NCBI GenBank assembly: GCA_964634755.1
Contig: CAZWJH010000042.1
Location: forward strand, 1 to 20,710
Source: JALXDT01 sp964634755
Lineage (GTDB): Bacteria > Acidobacteriota > Aminicenantia > JAMOAD01
DNA length: 20,710 bases
Direction of reading: 5' to 3'
A program made the position numbers and the translations under genes. Of the stretch, positions 14,284 through 20,710 are shown in pieces (position 1 is the stretch's first letter; every line of letters begins with the position of its first letter). Below the pieces are notes generated by a model that saw only the letters and a list, made by a program, of their open reading frames with translations, was not told the origin of the DNA and made no database searches.

Positions 14284-14349
14284 TTAAAACATATTTCTTT
14301 TTCTTTCGTATTTTTTTATACTTTAACAAATTTAAAAAATATGTTTTAA
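14284..14349. repeat. 13-bp perfect AT-rich inverted repeat with a pyrimidine-rich 40-base centre
   Basis: TTAAAACATATTT (14284-14296) is exactly complementary to AAATATGTTTTAA (14337-14349). It stands in the leader of the symporter gene. The centre contains TATACT (14317-14322), a five-of-six -10 match without a good -35. The low GC and lack of a T run argue against a terminator. Confidence 0.7.
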
Positions 14350-14378
14350 TAAAGAAACTATTGCTCATGGAGGACCAA

Positions 14379-16091
14379 ATGAAGAAAAGACTAGTTGTCC
14401 TTTTTTTGCTTTTTTCCATATTATCACCCCCTCTATTTTCTTATAACTTCTTAGGAAAAATAGATGATCAAAACGGAAAACCGCTGAAAGATGGTTATGT
14501 TTTATTAAAAAAACAGGGTGAAAAAAATTATATAAAAGCACCTTTAAACAAAAAAGGTGAATTTGTTTTCAGAGATTTAAAAGAGGGAACCTATGAATTT
14601 AAACTTGATATATATAGTGTTGAAAAACTAGAGCAAAAAATTGAAATAAATAAAGATCTTGATAAAAAGTTCATTGTTAATCTTTCACTTCTCGACAGAG
14701 TCTTAATCATAATAAGAAATATTTCGGATATTCTCTGGGGATCATGGATGGTTATACTTCTTGTCGGCACAGGAATAATACTTACACTTGTTACAAGATT
14801 CGTTCAGCTCAGAAAGATAATAGCTTCTCTAAATCTTGTTTTAAAAGGAGCTTTAAAAAAGGATAAAACAGAAAAAGAGGAGGGAGATATATCTCCTTAT
14901 GCTGCTTTAATGACAGCACTTGCGGCAACTGTCGGAAATGGGAATATAGCAGGCGTCGCAACTGCAATAGCAACGGGAGGACCCGGCGCTCCCTTTTGGA
15001 TGTGGGTTGCGGGTTTTTTTGGGATGGCCACAAAATACTCGGAAGGCTTTTTAGGAGTCAAATTTAGAAAAAAGAATGAGCTTGGAGAGATGGCCGGGGG
15101 CCCAATGTACTATGCAAGATACGGAATAAAGTGGAAACCAGTAGCAAAATTTTTAGGATTCCTTTTTGCAGGAGCCGGAGCAATTACAGCCCTTTTTGGT
15201 ACAGGCAATATGGCTCAATCGAATTCCATGGCTCTTGCTTTTAAAACACAGTTTGGTGTCCCGTTCTGGATAAGCGGACTTCTAATTGCTGTTCTTACAG
15301 GAATCGTTACAATTGGAGGAATTAAAAAAATTGGGAGTGTTTCTGAAAAGTTAGTGCCAACAATGATAATCCTCTACTTCGGAGGTACACTTACTATTTT
15401 AATAACAAATTTTACTGCAATTCCCGCTGCATTTGTATTAATTTTTAAAGCTGCTTTCTCCGTAAAAGCAGTTGGAGGTGCACTTATTGGTACATCAGTA
15501 AAGCAAGCAATTTCAATAGGTGTAAGAAGAGGAGTTTTATCAAATGAATCAGGTCTTGGCTCAGCAGCAATAGCTCAGGCAGCATCAAGATCACCGGAGC
15601 CAACTTACAATGGGCTTATAGCAATGACAGGAACTTTTATAGATACAATCGTAGTTAACACTCTTACAACTCTGAGTATAGTTTTAACAGGAGCTTATTT
15701 GCAAACAGCTGCGTACGGCTCTTCAGCCGGATTGACATCCACAGCTCTTACAATGGAAGCCTTTAATCGGGTAATCCCTTACGGAGGAGCAATTATTGCT
15801 TTTTCTTCTTTTCTCTTTGGATACTCAACTTTACTAGGATGGAGCTATTATGGTGAAAAATGCGTTGAATTCGTCTTTGGTAGTAAAATAATCTATCCAT
15901 ATAGAATCATCTTTATTTTGCTTCTCTTCATAGGAGCTATAGTACAAGGAGCTCATCTTAATATAATTTGGTACACAGGGGATTCAGCAAATGCAATTAT
16001 GGCATTGCCCAATCTTATAGCACTCCTTCTACTTTCACCTATAATAGCAAAAGAGACAACAGAAAAACTTTACAAAAAGAAATACTGGTAA
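14379..16091 (+). CDS. AGCS-family sodium:amino-acid (alanine) symporter with a secreted N-terminal beta domain
   Basis: A 570-residue fusion. Residues 1-21 look like a cleavable signal peptide; 22 to about 103 form a small beta-sandwich resembling carboxypeptidase-regulatory-like or SpaA-type domains (GKIDDQNGKPLKDGYV, then GEFVFRDLKEGTYEF). From about 110 it is a complete AGCS permease that imports alanine or glycine with sodium: LWGSWMVILLVGTG (119-132), the signature ATVGNGNIAGVATAIATGGPG (20 of these residues fall at 183-202), PFWMWVAGFFGMATKYSEGFLG and a C-terminal helix set ending LLLLSPII. The N-terminal domain would face the periplasm, consistent with the outside N-terminus of this family. 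I chose the ATG at 14379 with GGAGG at 14369-14373, not the upstream TTG at 14361. The permease call is firm; the role of the extra domain is unknown. Confidence 0.9.
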   Translation: MKKRLVVLFLLFSILSPPLFSYNFLGKIDDQNGKPLKDGYVLLKKQGEKNYIKAPLNKKGEFVFRDLKEGTYEFKLDIYSVEKLEQKIEINKDLDKKFIVNLSLLDRVLIIIRNISDILWGSWMVILLVGTGIILTLVTRFVQLRKIIASLNLVLKGALKKDKTEKEEGDISPYAALMTALAATVGNGNIAGVATAIATGGPGAPFWMWVAGFFGMATKYSEGFLGVKFRKKNELGEMAGGPMYYARYGIKWKPVAKFLGFLFAGAGAITALFGTGNMAQSNSMALAFKTQFGVPFWISGLLIAVLTGIVTIGGIKKIGSVSEKLVPTMIILYFGGTLTILITNFTAIPAAFVLIFKAAFSVKAVGGALIGTSVKQAISIGVRRGVLSNESGLGSAAIAQAASRSPEPTYNGLIAMTGTFIDTIVVNTLTTLSIVLTGAYLQTAAYGSSAGLTSTALTMEAFNRVIPYGGAIIAFSSFLFGYSTLLGWSYYGEKCVEFVFGSKIIYPYRIIFILLLFIGAIVQGAHLNIIWYTGDSANAIMALPNLIALLLLSPIIAKETTEKLYKKKYW

Positions 16092-16162
16092 ACATCTTAA
16101 TACCAAAACAATTCCTTCAAATATAATAGCAAATAAAAATTGAGATTTGCAAAAAACCAATG

Positions 16163-16191
16163 TTGACAAAATCATCTCCTTAAAATAAAAT
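16163..16191 (+). promoter_or_regulatory. Strong promoter of the dehydrogenase-rph-cell wall operon
   Basis: Consensus TTGACA (16163-16168), 17-bp spacer, TAAAAT (16186-16191, five of six). The start is expected near 16198; AGGAGGT at 16218-16224 serves the ATG at 16229. Confidence 0.8.
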
Positions 16192-16212
16192 TTATATTAA
16201 CCTAATATAAAT
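16190..16212. promoter_or_regulatory. Palindromic operator candidate over the transcription start
   Basis: A perfect 10-bp inverted repeat around a 3-base centre: ATTTATATTA, ACC, TAATATAAAT. It starts at the end of the -10 box and covers the expected +1 at about 16198, the classic place for a repressor. It is AT-rich, so part of the symmetry could be chance. Confidence 0.5.
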
Positions 16213-16228
16213 AAATAAGGAGGTTTTT

Positions 16229-17314
16229 ATGGCTTCATACATAGAAGTTGATGTAAAAAAGTTGGGCGATTTTGTAACAGAGGTTTTTAAAAAGCTTAAT
16301 GTTGATGAGAAAGGGGCACGGGTGATAGCAGATGTTCTTATTGAAGCGGACAAAAGAGGAGTTGAATCTCACGGAGTTGCTAGGCTTAAAAGATATGTGG
16401 ATGGAATCAAAAACGGAGTTATGATTCCTGATGCAAAATCAACAATTGAAAAAGAAACACCTGTTTCAATTGTGGCAAATGGAAATGGCGGCCTCGGGCA
16501 GGTTATAACTTATGAAATTACCAAAAAGTGCATTGAAAAAGCTAAGAAAAATTATCTGTGCTTTGCTGTTATCAGAAACTCCAATCACTACGGTATAGCC
16601 GGTTACTATCCACTTATGGCTTTAAAAGAGGGGCTTATCGGAATTTCAATGACAAATACATTCCCTCTCGTGGTTCCGACCTTTGGTAAAAACGCTTTAA
16701 TAGGAACAAACCCTATTGCAGTTGGAGTTCCAGCAGATAAGCATCCTGACTTTCTTCTTGATATGGCAACCTCAACTGTTCCAAGAGGGAAACTTGAAGT
16801 TTACGCGAGAAAAGGAGAAAAAATTCCTAAAGTATGGGCAACAGATGAAAATGGTGTACCCACAGATGATCCACAAAAAGTTCTTGATAACTTAAAAGAA
16901 AGAAGAGGCGGTGGTCTTCTTCCCTTAGGTGGCGGTGAAGAGTTAACAGGTGGTCATAAAGGATATGGCCTCGGCATGATAGTTGAAATATTCACAGGAA
17001 TTTTCTCAGGCGGTTCATTTGGTCCGTTTGTTTATGGAAAGAAGGGACAACCGGCAGATGTATGCCATTTTGTCGGAATAATTAATCCTGAAGCTTTTAT
17101 TGGTGTTGATAAAATAAAAGAAGGGATGGACAAACTTCAGGATACAATGAAAAATTCTGAAAAAGCTGCTGGAAAAGATAGAATCTTTATAGCTGGAGAA
17201 AAAGAATACGAACTCGAATTAAAGTATAAAGAGAGAGTTCCGGTGCAGGACAAAGTTTATGCAATCATGGAAGAGATTGCTAAAGAAGTTGGTGTAAGCT
17301 TTGATATAAAATAA
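16229..17314 (+). CDS. Ldh_2 family NAD(P)-dependent malate/L-lactate-type dehydrogenase
   Basis: A 361-residue member of the Ldh_2 family (malate/lactate/sulfolactate/ureidoglycolate dehydrogenases), which oxidise 2-hydroxy acids with NAD(P) and are unrelated to classical Rossmann lactate dehydrogenase. Motifs: the ADKRGVESHGVARLKRY block (His48), NGNGGLGQ (84-91), the catalytic-histidine block NSNHYGIAGYY (His120), TNPIAVGVP, FLLDMATS and GGHKGYGLGMIVEI. Length is normal. Which 2-hydroxy acid it uses cannot be told. The ATG at 16229 has AGGAGGT five bases away and a near-consensus promoter with a palindrome at the start point, so expression is probably strong and regulated. It is first in the unit; rph starts 24 bases after its stop. 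Confidence 0.9.
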   Translation: MASYIEVDVKKLGDFVTEVFKKLNVDEKGARVIADVLIEADKRGVESHGVARLKRYVDGIKNGVMIPDAKSTIEKETPVSIVANGNGGLGQVITYEITKKCIEKAKKNYLCFAVIRNSNHYGIAGYYPLMALKEGLIGISMTNTFPLVVPTFGKNALIGTNPIAVGVPADKHPDFLLDMATSTVPRGKLEVYARKGEKIPKVWATDENGVPTDDPQKVLDNLKERRGGGLLPLGGGEELTGGHKGYGLGMIVEIFTGIFSGGSFGPFVYGKKGQPADVCHFVGIINPEAFIGVDKIKEGMDKLQDTMKNSEKAAGKDRIFIAGEKEYELELKYKERVPVQDKVYAIMEEIAKEVGVSFDIK

Positions 17315-17329
17315 TAATAATTAGAAAAC

Positions 17330-17341
17330 GGAGGTTTTTTG
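17330..17341 (+). promoter_or_regulatory. Ribosome-binding site and TTG start of rph
   Basis: GGAGG (17330-17334), four T, then TTG (17339-17341). No ATG or GTG occurs before the conserved N-terminal NNELR segment, so TTG is the start. Confidence 0.75.
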
Positions 17342-18085
17342 AAAAGGAAAAACAACAGAAAAAACAATGAACTAAGAGAAATAAAGTTTACTCCAAATTA
17401 TCTAAAATACGCGGAAGGTTCGTGTCTTGTGGAAGATGGGGATACAAAGGTAGTATGCTCTGTTTCTGTTGAAAAAAAAGTACCATTTTTTCTAAAAGGC
17501 AGTGGGACAGGATGGTTAACCGCGGAATATGGGATGCTCCCCCGTGCAACAAAAAAAAGAAACATTAGAGAGAGAACAAATGGAAGGATATCCGGAAGAT
17601 CACAGGAGATTCAAAGATTAATCGGAAGAGCTCTCAGATATATGATTAATCTTGATGAGATCGGAGAAATAACCCTTTATATAGATTGTGATGTAATCCA
17701 AGCTGACGGAGGAACAAGAACAGCTTCCATAAATGCCGGAGCAGTTGCACTTGCACTAGCCCTAAAAAAACTTACATTTAAAAATCGATTCGCGAAAGAG
17801 CCTCTGACAGGACTTGTAAGCGCTATTTCTGTAGGAATTATAAATGGTGTTCCTATGCTTGACCTTGACTTTGAAGAGGATTCCGAAGCTGAGGTAGATC
17901 TTAATATTGTTGAAAATGAGAAAAAGGAACTCATTGAAATACAGGGGGCAGGGGAAAGGAGAGCCTTTACAATGAGAGAACTCTATGATTTAATTCTCCT
18001 TGGTGAAAAGGGAATAGAAAAGATTTTAAAATTTCAAAAGGAGTCAATCGAAAAAGGTTATGAAGAGTTTCTTCAAACAATTTAG
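17339..18085 (+). CDS. rph: Ribonuclease PH
   Basis: A 248-residue RNase PH, the phosphorolytic 3'-5' exoribonuclease that trims tRNA 3' ends; it works as a hexamer in the cytoplasm. Family blocks are nearly unbroken: NNELR (9-13), AEGSCLVEDGDTKVVC (25-40), GWLTAEYGMLPRAT (58-71), GRSQEIQRLIGRALR (86-100), IDCDVIQADGGTRTAS (115-130), GIINGVPMLDLDFEEDSEAEVD with metal-binding acidic residues near 175-187, and IQGAGE (201-206). One mild oddity: the usual DGR near the N-terminus reads KNN here. The start codon is TTG. Its 3' end overlaps the next gene by 26 bases, so it is co-transcribed with the cell-wall genes. Confidence 0.95.
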   Translation: MKRKNNRKNNELREIKFTPNYLKYAEGSCLVEDGDTKVVCSVSVEKKVPFFLKGSGTGWLTAEYGMLPRATKKRNIRERTNGRISGRSQEIQRLIGRALRYMINLDEIGEITLYIDCDVIQADGGTRTASINAGAVALALALKKLTFKNRFAKEPLTGLVSAISVGIINGVPMLDLDFEEDSEAEVDLNIVENEKKELIEIQGAGERRAFTMRELYDLILLGEKGIEKILKFQKESIEKGYEEFLQTI

Positions 18086-19349
18086 TCTTTTAGCCGCACT
18101 TTTAAGCATAGGTGTTGTTTTTTCTTTTTCCTATAAAGAAAATTTATATCCAGATAACATTCTTCTTTTAAGCAAAACAAATTATGCGTTTCTAGTTGAG
18201 AAAAAAAGTCAAAAGATGTATGTTTATAGAGGTAAAGATATTGATCCTATAATGATTTTTACAATCACCACAGGGAAAAACAATGGTGATAAAATTAATG
18301 AAGGGGATGAAAAAACACCTGAAGGAGTTTATTTTTTTACAAAGATTTTAGAAGGGAAAAAGCTTCCACCTCTTTATGGGATAAGAGCCTTTGTAATGAA
18401 TTATCCGAATCCCTTTGATATCTATAAAGGGAAAAGTGGTTCTGGCATCTGGCTTCATGGAACAGAGGACCCATTTAAACCTCTCACTCCTTTTTCAACA
18501 AAGGGTTGTGTCGCAATGAGAAATGCGGATTTAATTAAAGTCTCGCCCCTTATTCTTCTTGAAAAAACACCTATTATAAATGTTGAAGAAATCAGATTTC
18601 TTAAAGTTAATAAAGTTAGAGAAATAAGAAATTTTTTTAAAAACTTGGTTTATTCATGGAAGAGAGGATGGGAAAGTAGGGATATAAATAAATATATAAG
18701 CTTTTACTCAAAAAGGTTCAGAAATGGGAATATGGATTACTATACTTATAAAAAGTTTAAGGACAGGCTCAACAAAATATACAAATTCATAAAAATAGAT
18801 ATTGAAGGCCTTGAAATTTTTAAAACAGATAAATATGTTGTAACAGCATTTTATCAAAAATATAAATCAGATAGGATGAAATTCAGAGGTATTAAAAGAC
18901 TTTACTGGATAAAAGAGGGAAATTCATGGAAAATAATAAGGGAGAAGGCTCTTGCTAATAAAAAGTGGGAAGATAAGAAAATAGTAATTAAAGGAAAAAA
19001 GATTTTAAAAATAGAAAATTTTTCCTGGGAAAATGATCCCCTTAATGCCAACTTCAAACTCAGTTTTAGAATAATGAATGGCCTTACGACTCCAACTGCA
19101 GGATATATTCTTGTCAAAATTCTAAATGAAGATAACTCAGGTTTTGCTTTTCTGAGAAACAGAGTAAAATACTTTGATGAAAAGATAAAATTTAACCCGA
19201 AAAGGAATGGGAAGTTTTTTAAAATTTTAAAAAGTAAAAATATAAAACTAAACTTTAAATATGGAAAAAACTTCTTCCCCAAAGCAGTTTCCGTGGAAAT
19301 TTACGATTTGACAGGAGTATTAGTTTATTCAGAAAGAATAAATCTATGA
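18060..19349 (+). CDS. L,D-transpeptidase/carboxypeptidase (YkuD fold) with NTF2-like and C-terminal beta domains, Csd6/Pgp2-like
   Basis: A 429-residue exported peptidoglycan enzyme. Residues 1-24 are a signal peptide. A YkuD catalytic domain covers about 38-175, with His133 in IWLHGTED and the nucleophile Cys150 in STKGCVAM. Next, about 185-300, comes an NTF2/SnoaL-like domain (SWKRGWESRDINKYISFYS, later GNSWKIIREK), then a beta-rich C-terminal domain (about 308-429) that I do not recognise. YkuD plus NTF2-like is the layout of Helicobacter pylori Csd6 and Campylobacter Pgp2, L,D-carboxypeptidases that trim peptidoglycan tetrapeptides and control helical shape. The ATG at 18060 lies within rph and overlaps it by 26 bases. 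Its TGA overlaps the next ATG (ATGA). It could instead be a cross-linking L,D-transpeptidase; the sequence cannot decide. Confidence 0.85.
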   Translation: MKSFFKQFSLLAALLSIGVVFSFSYKENLYPDNILLLSKTNYAFLVEKKSQKMYVYRGKDIDPIMIFTITTGKNNGDKINEGDEKTPEGVYFFTKILEGKKLPPLYGIRAFVMNYPNPFDIYKGKSGSGIWLHGTEDPFKPLTPFSTKGCVAMRNADLIKVSPLILLEKTPIINVEEIRFLKVNKVREIRNFFKNLVYSWKRGWESRDINKYISFYSKRFRNGNMDYYTYKKFKDRLNKIYKFIKIDIEGLEIFKTDKYVVTAFYQKYKSDRMKFRGIKRLYWIKEGNSWKIIREKALANKKWEDKKIVIKGKKILKIENFSWENDPLNANFKLSFRIMNGLTTPTAGYILVKILNEDNSGFAFLRNRVKYFDEKIKFNPKRNGKFFKILKSKNIKLNFKYGKNFFPKAVSVEIYDLTGVLVYSERINL

Positions 19350-20710
19350 AAAAATTCTCAATTTTTATTTTGCTTTTAATCCTTTTTCATTCTATTTCTT
19401 TTTCTACTCTTTATTATGAAAAGATGTTTCTTGTAAGCACTGATTTTCAATTTCCGGTAGTAAAGATAGAGGCTGAAAAGGATAAATCTCCGGTTATGCT
19501 GATTTTCGGGGGAATTCACGGTAATGAGCCCGGGGCATATCTTACAGCTGAAAAATTAACCGAATTAAAGCTGAAAAAAGGTACTGTAATAATCGTCCCA
19601 AGAGTCAATTTTTACTCTATAATGAAAAATGTGCGTGGCTATTTCGGAGATATGAACAGAAAATTCAAAAACTGGAAATCTAAAAAGAAAGATCCTGATA
19701 CAAGAATAGTTAAAATTCTAAAGAAACTTATGGCAGAAGCGGATATTTTCATAAACCTTCATGATGCCTGGGGTTTTCATAGAAAATATCATAAAAATTT
19801 CGGACAATGTATAATTGTGGATGCCGCAAAAGTTATCTCAAAAAAAACAAAAAAAGAGATAAACCTTGAAAAAATAGGAAAAGAAGTTGTCAAAAAAGTT
19901 AATAAAAAGATAAAAAACCCGGATCACCTTTTTGCTTTTTGGAATACAGAAACAGAAAAGACACACAAGGAAAAGAATCTTGAGCAGATGAAATTCACGG
20001 CAACTTTCTATGCTTATAAAATTTATGGAATTCCTGCTTTCGGAGTTGAGACATCAAAAAACATCAAATCCGATGAACTGAAAGTAAGATATCATCTCCT
20101 GGTACTAAATGAACTCTTTAAAGTCTTTGGAATAACACCCGAAAACAAAATAAAACCTAAATTAAAAAAACCGGTGTTCTATTATGTAAAAATTTTCAAT
20201 GAAAAGGGAAAGGAGTTCATAGTTCCGGAAAAATCCGTTTTGCTATTAAAACAAAATGAAACAATTATCATTAAAAGTATCCATGGAAGCAGAAAATTTG
20301 GCTGGGCTATTGATATCCTAGGCTGGGGTGGAGAAAATGATAGAAATAAAAGATATATTCTTACAAAAGGCACAACAGTACTTATAAGACATGATTATTA
20401 TAAAATAACAAGTTTTAAAATTTGTCCTTCAAAAAGAATCCCCCAGTTTACTATAAAGATTAATGGAAAAGAGAAAAAAATTCCCGCAGGAGAGATTTTA
20501 AAGCTAAGGGAAAAAGATATTATTGTTCTTAAAGAGGCCAGGTTTAATGGTAAAGAACTTCCTGTTGACTTCAAAGGATTCGCATTAAAAAACAGAATAA
20601 ATAGGGGAGACGATAGAAATATTAAAATAAAGTATGATAAGCTTCAAAAAGAGTTTTCTTTGGAAGGAAAAGGAAGACTGTATAAAGTAGAGGCAAAGTT
20701 AAAAAGGACC
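19346..20710 (+). CDS. M14/M99-type zinc carboxypeptidase, Csd4/Pgp1-like, 3' end outside window
   Basis: A frame of 455 codons, open to the last base, starting at the ATG at 19346 that overlaps the previous stop (ATGA). Residues 1-20 are a signal peptide. A zinc carboxypeptidase domain spans about 27-265: ligands His58 and Glu61 in GGIHGNEPG, Arg86 in VPRVN, MNRKF with Arg105 for the substrate carboxylate, His139 in INLHDAWG and Glu235 in FGVETS as general acid/base. From about 275 there are beta-rich segments, as in the Ig-like extra domains of Helicobacter Csd4 and Campylobacter Pgp1, which remove the terminal residue from peptidoglycan tripeptides. Csd4 has Gln as its first ligand; this protein has His. 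The Csd6-like neighbour strongly supports a wall-trimming role. An unrelated aspartoacylase-like function is the main alternative. Confidence 0.8.
   Translation, partial: MKKFSIFILLLILFHSISFSTLYYEKMFLVSTDFQFPVVKIEAEKDKSPVMLIFGGIHGNEPGAYLTAEKLTELKLKKGTVIIVPRVNFYSIMKNVRGYFGDMNRKFKNWKSKKKDPDTRIVKILKKLMAEADIFINLHDAWGFHRKYHKNFGQCIIVDAAKVISKKTKKEINLEKIGKEVVKKVNKKIKNPDHLFAFWNTETEKTHKEKNLEQMKFTATFYAYKIYGIPAFGVETSKNIKSDELKVRYHLLVLNELFKVFGITPENKIKPKLKKPVFYYVKIFNEKGKEFIVPEKSVLLLKQNETIIIKSIHGSRKFGWAIDILGWGGENDRNKRYILTKGTTVLIRHDYYKITSFKICPSKRIPQFTIKINGKEKKIPAGEILKLREKDIIVLKEARFNGKELPVDFKGFALKNRINRGDDRNIKIKYDKLQKEFSLEGKGRLYKVEAKLKRT

Noticed and set aside
16130..16150. GCAAAT...ATTTGC hairpin after the AGCS gene as its terminator
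   Set aside because: The 6-bp stem is weak and followed by A rather than T on the plus strand.
18902..19282. 126-codon minus-strand frame inside the Csd6-like gene
   Set aside because: It is the antisense of a well-supported coding region, with a Phe/Leu-rich composition typical of the complement of Lys-rich code.
1..20710. CRISPR arrays, tRNA or rRNA genes, insertion sequences
   Set aside because: I saw no regularly spaced repeats, no transposase-like frame and no cloverleaf or rRNA-like sequence on either strand.

Overview
The window is about 20.7 kb of AT-rich DNA (roughly one third G+C by eye) from a bacterium that looks Gram-negative and anaerobic. The two-membrane evidence is an MCE/MlaD-type protein, a small outer-membrane beta-barrel, a periplasmic gamma-glutamyltransferase and a pair of periplasmic peptidoglycan-trimming enzymes. 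The anaerobic evidence is a TM1266-type [FeFe]-hydrogenase-system regulator, DsrC/DsrE-type sulfur proteins and a tryptophanyl-tRNA synthetase carrying a Thermotoga-like four-cysteine Fe-S motif. I cannot name the phylum. Two runs of exactly 100 N (5042-5141 and 6594-6693) show that this is a scaffolded draft or metagenome assembly; both gaps hit genes.

Layout. (1) 263-1652, minus strand: a CGGC-domain protein, then a DsrC/TusE-like protein and a DsrE2-family protein that form a two-gene unit. (2) 1736-6550, plus strand: tatD, gamma-glutamyltransferase (TTG start inside tatD), a GltS-like symporter broken by gap 1, and an M20 amidohydrolase. The last three fit a scavenging route for gamma-glutamyl or acylated amino acids. 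(3) 6694-9978, plus: the 3' part of an MCE protein after gap 2, radA, and a membrane PIN-TRAM protein. (4) 10130-10804, plus: an outer-membrane beta-barrel, ending at a strong terminator shared with the convergent unit. (5) 13798-10854, minus: M50 protease, trpS, scpA and scpB, tightly packed. (6) 13975-16091, plus: the TM1266-like regulator, then a sodium/amino-acid symporter with an unusual secreted N-terminal domain. (7) 16229 to the end, plus: an Ldh_2 dehydrogenase, RNase PH, a Csd6-like L,D-transpeptidase-fold protein and a Csd4/M99-like zinc carboxypeptidase that runs off the window.

Regulation. Several sigma70-type promoters are visible with exact 17-bp spacing. Those of tatD and of the M50-trpS-scpAB operon place the predicted transcription start on the ATG, and these genes have no Shine-Dalgarno, so both are probably leaderless. 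The dehydrogenase promoter has a near-perfect AT palindrome over its start point, a good operator candidate.

The most interesting items are the adjacent Csd6-like/Csd4-like pair (homologues of Helicobacter cell-shape enzymes, here with the canonical His as zinc ligand), the symporter fusion, the Fe-S motif in TrpRS, and the single-cysteine DsrC-like protein paired with DsrE2.
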